Positions 59,401 through 64,000 of a stretch of 64,000 nt of DNA are shown piece by piece. A model generated the notes under the pieces. It was given only the letters and a program-made list of their open reading frames with translations, was not told where the DNA came from and ran no database searches. The number at the start of each line of letters is the position of its first letter. The first letter of the stretch is position 1. The translations under genes and the position numbers were made by a program. Source of the stretch: Tetradesmus obliquus (taxonomy: Eukaryota > Chlorophyta > Chlorophyceae > Sphaeropleales > Scenedesmaceae); NCBI GenBank assembly GCA_030272155.1, contig CP126202.1:3431501-3495500 (forward strand), given 5' to 3'.

Positions 59401-60005
59401 TGCTGCTTTCCTGGCCCGGTGCAGGGAGAGGCATGGCTTGCCAGCCAATGCAAGCAGTAGTGCCAAGCTGTCATGCTTGTTCCTCCGACCCTGGCCACCA
59501 CCTCTACGCTCATCTTGCTGCCTTATGTCGCATTTTGATCTGCTGTCTGCTGCCGCTAGATCAACCTCCATCCGCTGTATACAGAGGCCATGCTCAAAAG
59601 CAATGCACAAAACCCTTGGCCGGTCAAAACACCTACAATGCTGCCCTCTCTTTGCTGCCTTTTCTTCTCTGCTGCATACTGCCGCAACCCCAGATCAACT
59701 TCCACCCGCTGTACACAGAGTCCATGCTCAAGAGCAGCAGCGAGGATGGCGAAGCTCCTGCAGCCAACGGCAGCAGCAGCAGCAGCGGCAGCGATGCAGT
59801 TGTCACTGCTGCTGACATCATGGGCCTGCTGGATCAGGGTCTTTTCCTGCATGAGCATGGTATTGAAAGCGTGCTAGGTGGCAGGGCGAGTGATGCCACG
59901 GTGCTGCTGGCTGGTCTGGGCGGGGACATTGCGAGCGCTGTTGCAAAGGAGCTCACGTTCAAGGGGGTGGCATGGGAGCGGCTGCTGTTCTGTGACTACT
60001 TTTAA
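56436..60005 (+). CDS. Plastid FAD/NAD(P)-binding oxidoreductase, PKIWI502-like
   Basis: Eight exons give 382 residues: 56436-56677, 56772-56826, 56943-57011, 57404-57547, 57815-57886, 58240-58311, 58742-58924, 59694-60005. Exon 1 is a Leu/Ser/His/Arg-rich leader typical of plastid import, followed by KLTWSPATVIRNE. The FAD-binding half shows PGQFVGVRPT and HLYTIACSPYESR. The middle has MAPGATVEVSQVVGRGF, the counterpart of ELSQVMGNGF in plant PKIWI502-type proteins. The NAD(P)-binding half has ILAIAVGLRGIAAMRAVLNW and ends ELTFKGVAWERLLFCDYF, where the terminal aromatic is typical of ferredoxin-NADP reductase-like folds. A Ser/Ala-rich insertion (EAPAANGSSSSSGSD) interrupts the C-terminal half. 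The electron partner is unknown. Most exon junctions are echoed. Confidence 0.88.
58500..58545 (+). repeat. Echo of PKIWI502-like exon 6 end
   Basis: This is a copy of the codons for ASLFNSYSGLPSS, 200 bp after the real exon 6, in the following intron. Confidence 0.85.
58647..58700 (+). repeat. Echo of PKIWI502-like exon 7 start
   Basis: It repeats the CAG acceptor and the codons for EQRNILATAVGLRGI about 95 bp before the real exon 7 at 58742. Only the second copy continues into AAMRAVLNW. Confidence 0.88.
59085..59170 (+). repeat. Echo of PKIWI502-like exon 7 end
   Basis: This is a diverged copy of the codons for SHRVSCVYVTKSPSSAA through EWDQWREAG. A one-base insertion (TTAGTTGGCGG) breaks the frame. 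Confidence 0.85.
59561..59605 (+). repeat. Echo of PKIWI502-like exon 8 start
   Basis: It repeats AG|ATCAACNTCCA-CCGCTGTA and the codons for HPLYTEAMLKSN about 133 bp before exon 8 (59694). Confidence 0.85.
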
Positions 60006-60465
60006 GCAAAGCACAGCAGCAGCAGCAGCAGCAGCAGCGGCAGCGGCAGCGGCAGCAGCGGCAGCTGTTGTTAGCGAGCGCCGCCTATAAGGAGCTGACT
60101 TTCAAGGGGGTGGCCTGGGAGCGGCTGCTGTTCTGCGACTACTTCTAGGCACAGCAGCAGCAGCTGCTGTTCAGCGAGAGCTGTCGTGGAGCAGCTGACG
60201 TTAAAGGGGGTGGCCTGGGAGCAGCTGCTGTTCTGTGGCTACTTCTAAGCGAAGCACGGCAGCAGCAGCTGCTGCTGCTGGTGTTCGGCAAGCGCTGTTG
60301 CGAAGTGGCTGACGTTCCAGGGGGTGGCCTGGGAGCGGCTGCTGTTCTGCGACTGCTTTTAGGCACAGCAGCAGCAGCTGCTTCAGCGAGTCTTTAAGGA
60401 GCTGACAGTCAAAGGGGTGGCTTGGGAGTGGCTGCTGTTCTGTGAGTGTTTCTCATCACAGCAGC
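60006..60465 (+). repeat. Tandem echoes of PKIWI502-like C-terminus and stop
   Basis: Four degenerate copies of the codons for KELTFKGVAWERLLFCDYF-stop follow the real stop at 60005, near 60090, 60188, 60303 and 60397. CAG-rich spacers separate them. The arrangement matches that after the V-ATPase F gene. Confidence 0.85.
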
Positions 60466-61090
60466 AGGAGCAGCAGGCGCAGTTGCTGATGTTTGGATGG
60501 TGGCTGTCAGTGCGGTGGCGCTGTGCTTTCAAAGCACAAGTTGAGCACACAGGCTCCAGTTTTGCTCAGTGTTCTCAGCATTCTTCTTACAGCTGCAGCT
60601 GTGACATGCTGGCAGGTGACTGGATGTGCGCTGTGATGGTAGTGCAAAATGAGTGTTCACTTTGGTGAGCTGTTACGCATGCAGCAACTGTTGATCCTGC
60701 AGTGCAAACCTGCATGGGCACTGGGCACTACTGTATATTAAAACGTCTGTGACATGTCTGCCAAAGACATGCTCTGACCAGCAGGCTTGGAATGAGCGTG
60801 CAGTGCCGGCATGTAACAGTTGAAGTGACTGTCAGTGACAGTGTGTTGTTCTGTGCCATGACTGACTACAGCAGAGTAAAGCAGGTGATGCTTTCGGGCA
60901 GTGGGGTGGCTGTGGCTGGAATCGTTTCTGCACCTTGCAGCTCGCATCAGCAAGCATCAGCAATACTGCTGTGACCAGTACTGCCTATCACTGGACGAGC
61001 ACTTTCTCGACATCTGCTGCTTGTCAACAGCATAGCGCAGCTTTTTCCAGCATTACCGACTACGTTTGTTCACATATCGCGAGCAGCACG
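60466..61090. other. Intergenic, no gene assigned
   Basis: This holds the end of the PKIWI502-like transcript (TGTAA near 60813) and the promoter of the BRE-like gene. There is no supported coding sequence. Confidence 0.45.
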
Positions 61091-62141
61091 ATGGAATCGC
61101 GTTGTCTGGTGTACAAGCGTCAGTACGCCAACCGGTCCCTGCAGTGGCACGTAGTGCATGACCCGTGCAACCCCTTGCAGGCTCCAGATGTTGTGTTCGA
61201 CGATGTAACGTTCAACCCGCTGCTGGATCCCTCGATCAGCGCCGAACTAGTGCAGATGCTAAGCAGCTGGGGCAGCACAAGCAGCAGCAACCCTACCTCC
61301 TCCCTGACAGCAGTGTTGGAGCTGCTTCTAAGCTTATACATGCAGCATCAAAAGGAAAAGATAGCAGCATTGCAGGACGACCGTCTGCTATTTGAGCTTG
61401 CAATGCTGGAGGACCTGGGCTGCTCAGAGGTGCTGCTCTCTGGTGAGTGAAGCTGCTCTTTGCTGCCGTGCACGTGCTTCGCCAAGCTTCCACTACTGTT
61501 AATGCTGTGCAGCTCAACTTATTCAACCCTCTGCTCACCAGCAGTTACGTGGATGATGATCTGCTAATGCACAGATGCGCACTTACCATTACCAGTCTCC
61601 GCAGCAAGAACTACCTGCTTACCAACTGCCTCCGCCACACGCATTGCTGCTCACAGCAGCTGCAGATGGCAGCCAGCAGGCCTGCTTCAGCATCCCAGTA
61701 GAGGCTGACCTTGGGCCAGCTCAGCGCCTCATCGACTGCCTGCAGCAGCAGCAGCACCAGCAGCAGCAGCAGGAGCGGCAGCCGTTCATGCTGCATGTAG
61801 CCTTCCGTGTAGGGCGTGGTGTGAGCAGCCACGCAGCACCGGAGCTGCAGCTACAGTACCCGCACTGGGCAGAGCAGCAGCTGCCACCGCTGTCTCTGCC
61901 GTCCTGGGATCCCCAGACATCTCTTGTGGAGTATGTGCCGCACCTAGCAGAGCGCCTCAACAAGCACTTGCAGGACAGCTGTCCTGCAGCCGTGCTGAGG
62001 TTTGACTTGGTCAAAGCCCTAGCCGGCGTGTTTGGCCACCCGCTGGAAGTCAAAATGCAGGGCAGCAGTGCAGTCAAAGGCAGCGCTGCAGCTGGCAGCA
62101 GCAGCTTTGCAGGAACCAGCAGCAGCATGGGCAGAGCCAAA

Positions 62142-62174
<33 letters not shown>

Positions 62175-62808
62175 GCGGTGTTTCAGCTGCAGTTTGACCA
62201 GCAGCCACTGCTGCTGTTTGTGGAGATGCCGCCCAGCTTTCCTGCAGAGGCGCCGCTGCTGCTGCTGCAGAGCATGCGGCGCATGGGGCCTGACAGCTGT
62301 GCTGCCCTCAGCAACATCCCTTGGAGCCCCAGGTGAGCTGCAGTCAGGCATACAGACTTGTTGTCATAGTTGAAAGTGTGCAATTGCCATTGGCAAAAGT
62401 GGGTTTGAGGACGCAGAGGCAGTCTGCGAGCATCAAAGGTGCTGAAAGAGCCATGATAATGCAGCTGTGTATAAGTCATGTGGCGGCTGGGGCCTGACAG
62501 CTGTGCTGCCCTCAGCAACATCCAATGGAGCCCCAGGTGAGCTGCAGTCAGGCACACTGAATATCATTGCTTGTTGTTTATCATATCTCTAAGATGATGC
62601 GACTCTATGGGTGATAAAGGCCTGTTGCCAGAGTTGAACGTGCTCCAAATGCCATTAGGATGCCGCTGTGTAGGGCTAATGCGTGCTGGGTGGGATTAAA
62701 CCTGCAGCACTGCTCGCTCTTCTGGAGAGGCAAAGCCCGCGCTGCAACCAGCCCCTTCCAGCACTCCTGCAGCTTCAACTCTTGTTGACCTCTGCTGCTC
62801 TGCTGCTG

Positions 62809-62848
<40 letters not shown>

Positions 62849-62958
62849 GCAGGTGGGATGCAGCTGAGATGGCTGCGCGGCTCTTCAACTTTGTGAAGCA
62901 GCAGGCGCCCGGCATCCTCAAGGACATGGAGGGCGGCAGCAGTGGGGCCGCGCTGTAA
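61091..62958 (+). CDS. BABAM2: BRE/BABAM2-like BRISC-BRCA1-A complex subunit
   Basis: Exons 61091 to about 61429-61442, about 61575-62332, and 62853-62958 give roughly 400 residues, close to the usual ~380. The N-terminal part has HDPCNPLQAPDVVFDD and DVTFNPLLDPSISAELVQML, then LYMQHQKEKIAALQDDRLLF. The C-terminal part has QQPLLLFVEMPPSFPAEAPL, NIPWSPRWDAAEMAARLFNF and VKQQAPGIL. This order of UEV-like half-domains fits BRE, the scaffold that holds the BRCC36 K63-deubiquitinase complex together. The exon 1/2 junction is not settled. The best donor (GTGAGT at 61443) does not match the phase of the acceptor at 61575. A weaker donor at 61430 does. A (CTG)n tract runs to within a few bases of the exon 3 acceptor, and exon 2's end is echoed at 62476. 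Confidence 0.75.
62476..62545 (+). repeat. Echo of BRE-like exon 2 donor end
   Basis: This is a near-perfect copy of the codons for GPDSCAALSNI and the SPR|GTGAGC junction, 205 bp after the real donor, including about 20 bp of intron. Confidence 0.9.
62802..62848 (+). repeat. (CTG)n tract before BRE-like exon 3
   Basis: About 15 CTG triplets end three bases before the CGCAG acceptor at 62852. Confidence 0.85.
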
Positions 62959-63464
62959 TGCTATGTGGAATTTCTATGTGACAAGCGGCAGTCGCTTGAC
63001 TCTGTACCTCGAGGACACCGCGGCACAAGACAGACTGAACCCTACTTGTTTAGATGGCACGGCTCCTGTTGCCGCTCCATGTTGTTTGATGTGATGCTCT
63101 TAGTCACAAAATGTAACCATTGGCTTGTTTTCACCTGCATACAGCCTGACCTCCCTGAGTAAGTGCACACAACCAAGGTGTTAGGTTGACTCACCCAGTG
63201 ATTCTGTGGGTTACTGGTGTGTTTGCCCATCTCAGTTTGGTAACCCTTACCAGCATGACAAAATGTTTGAATTTGCAGTTTGTTTCTTACAGAAGCTCAG
63301 ACAGCTCATTGTCCTTGCAGCGCAGAGAAGCCGAATCCGTGCCACGGATCTGATCGCATTGTGGTGTTGCGCGTGAATCCCAGACCTAAAACGCAATGTC
63401 AAAACCATGTGGCTCAATGTTTTCATGTAGTCGCAAAACGATCAGCGACCGACGAACGGCGGGG
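62959..63464. other. Intergenic, no gene assigned
   Basis: BRE-like 3' UTR with a TGTAA near 63111, then the promoter side of the next gene. No coding support. Confidence 0.5.
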
Positions 63465-64000
63465 ATGATGCAATATCAATGGAGCAGCAGCACTGCCCTG
63501 AGGGCTCCCAAGCTGTCTTCTCGGCAGCACTGCCGGAGACTTCAAGTGACAGCTGCTGCAGCCAAACAAGATCTCCTAACATGGTGTGTGCGTTCGCGAA
63601 TGAGCCTGTTCCATGGCCTGTTCCTTACACCTGCATGTCATGTGATGTGATGCGTTACGCTGCATACTGCCTCTTTTCTGCTCTGCAGGGGTGCACTGCG
63701 CCCTGCCACAGTCACATGCACAGCAGTGATCTGCATAACCTCGCTCATCAGCACAGCAGCACCGCTTTCAGTCGAGGTGAGGGCCCCCTGCCTGCACTGT
63801 GAGCTCATCTGCGCCTGCCTGTTCATCTTCCGCCCTGCATCAGTTGCTGCGGACTGTTGCTGACCGTGACATTATCACACACATGGCCTGTTATGACAAC
63901 ACTTATTGTCCTGCTGTTCCTGCAGGTGGCCTGCACAGCAACTGCCATTGCCACAGCAGTGCTTGAACAATTGCTGAGGACCAGCAAACCCCACAGCCAA
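63465..64000 (+). CDS. N-terminus of a plastid-targeted protein (3' end outside window)
   Basis: Three exons fit in phase: 63465-63583, 63689-63776 and 63926 to the window edge. The first starts with a double ATG and encodes a leader rich in Ser, Arg, Leu and Gln ending RRLQVTAAAAKQDLLTW, very like a green-algal plastid transit peptide with a V-x-A-type cleavage site. Exons 2-3 encode a Thr/Ala/Ile-rich hydrophobic stretch (TCTAVICITSLISTAA, then TATAIATAVLEQLL), perhaps one or two membrane helices. Too little is present to name a family. Confidence 0.55.

Overview
The window reads as nuclear DNA of a chlorophyte green alga, probably a Sphaeropleales/Scenedesmaceae-type species (inference). 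Supporting observations: every recognisable gene is split by many short GT-AG introns; several proteins begin with basic, Ala/Ser-rich plastid-targeting-like leaders; green-lineage genes are present (DWARF27-like carotenoid isomerase, PKIWI502-like reductase, cellulose-synthase-like GT2, GH9); TGTAA, the usual green-algal poly(A) signal, lies downstream of several genes; and CAG/CTG triplet tracts occur in both exons and introns. Gene models were built by hand from splice consensus, reading phase and family knowledge. Nearly all close to an exact multiple of three.

Layout. 1-2443 (-): 5' part of a membrane protein with a divergent kinase-like domain, running off the left edge. 3152-10807 (+): secreted metzincin-type metalloprotease with a cadherin-like and an EGF-like region, carrying a retrotransposon fragment in an intron. 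13084-15467 (-): secreted repeat protein whose reading frame is broken by a small TGTAA-tailed element. 16531-19273 (-): D27-like beta-carotene isomerase, divergent from 19537-20381 (+), V-ATPase subunit F. 22535-27133 (-): GH9 endoglucanase homologue lacking key catalytic residues. 28987-39349 (-): a 15-exon, 1032-residue cellulose-synthase-like GT2 enzyme immediately upstream of the GH9 gene on the same strand. 41200-44219 (-): class II-type histone deacetylase. 46074-46719 (-): 183-residue orphan. 48020-50301 (-): plastid SRPBCC/START-like protein, with its 3' end also duplicated at 45.0-45.4 kb. 50615-55981 (-): 982-residue coiled-coil protein, divergent from 56436-60005 (+), a PKIWI502-like FAD/NAD(P) oxidoreductase. 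61091-62958 (+): BRE/BABAM2-like BRISC subunit. 63465-64000 (+): start of a plastid-targeted protein leaving the window.

The most unusual feature is genome-style rather than a single gene. Almost every gene carries direct, partly degenerate copies ('echoes') of one of its own exon-intron junctions, placed in the adjacent intron or just past the stop codon, in one to five copies. The copies keep splice-site consensus and often the codons. Together with (CTG)n tracts that run straight into CAG acceptors, they give most introns several competing splice sites. The second theme is the physical linkage of a processive GT2 polysaccharide synthase with a GH9 homologue whose active site appears dead.
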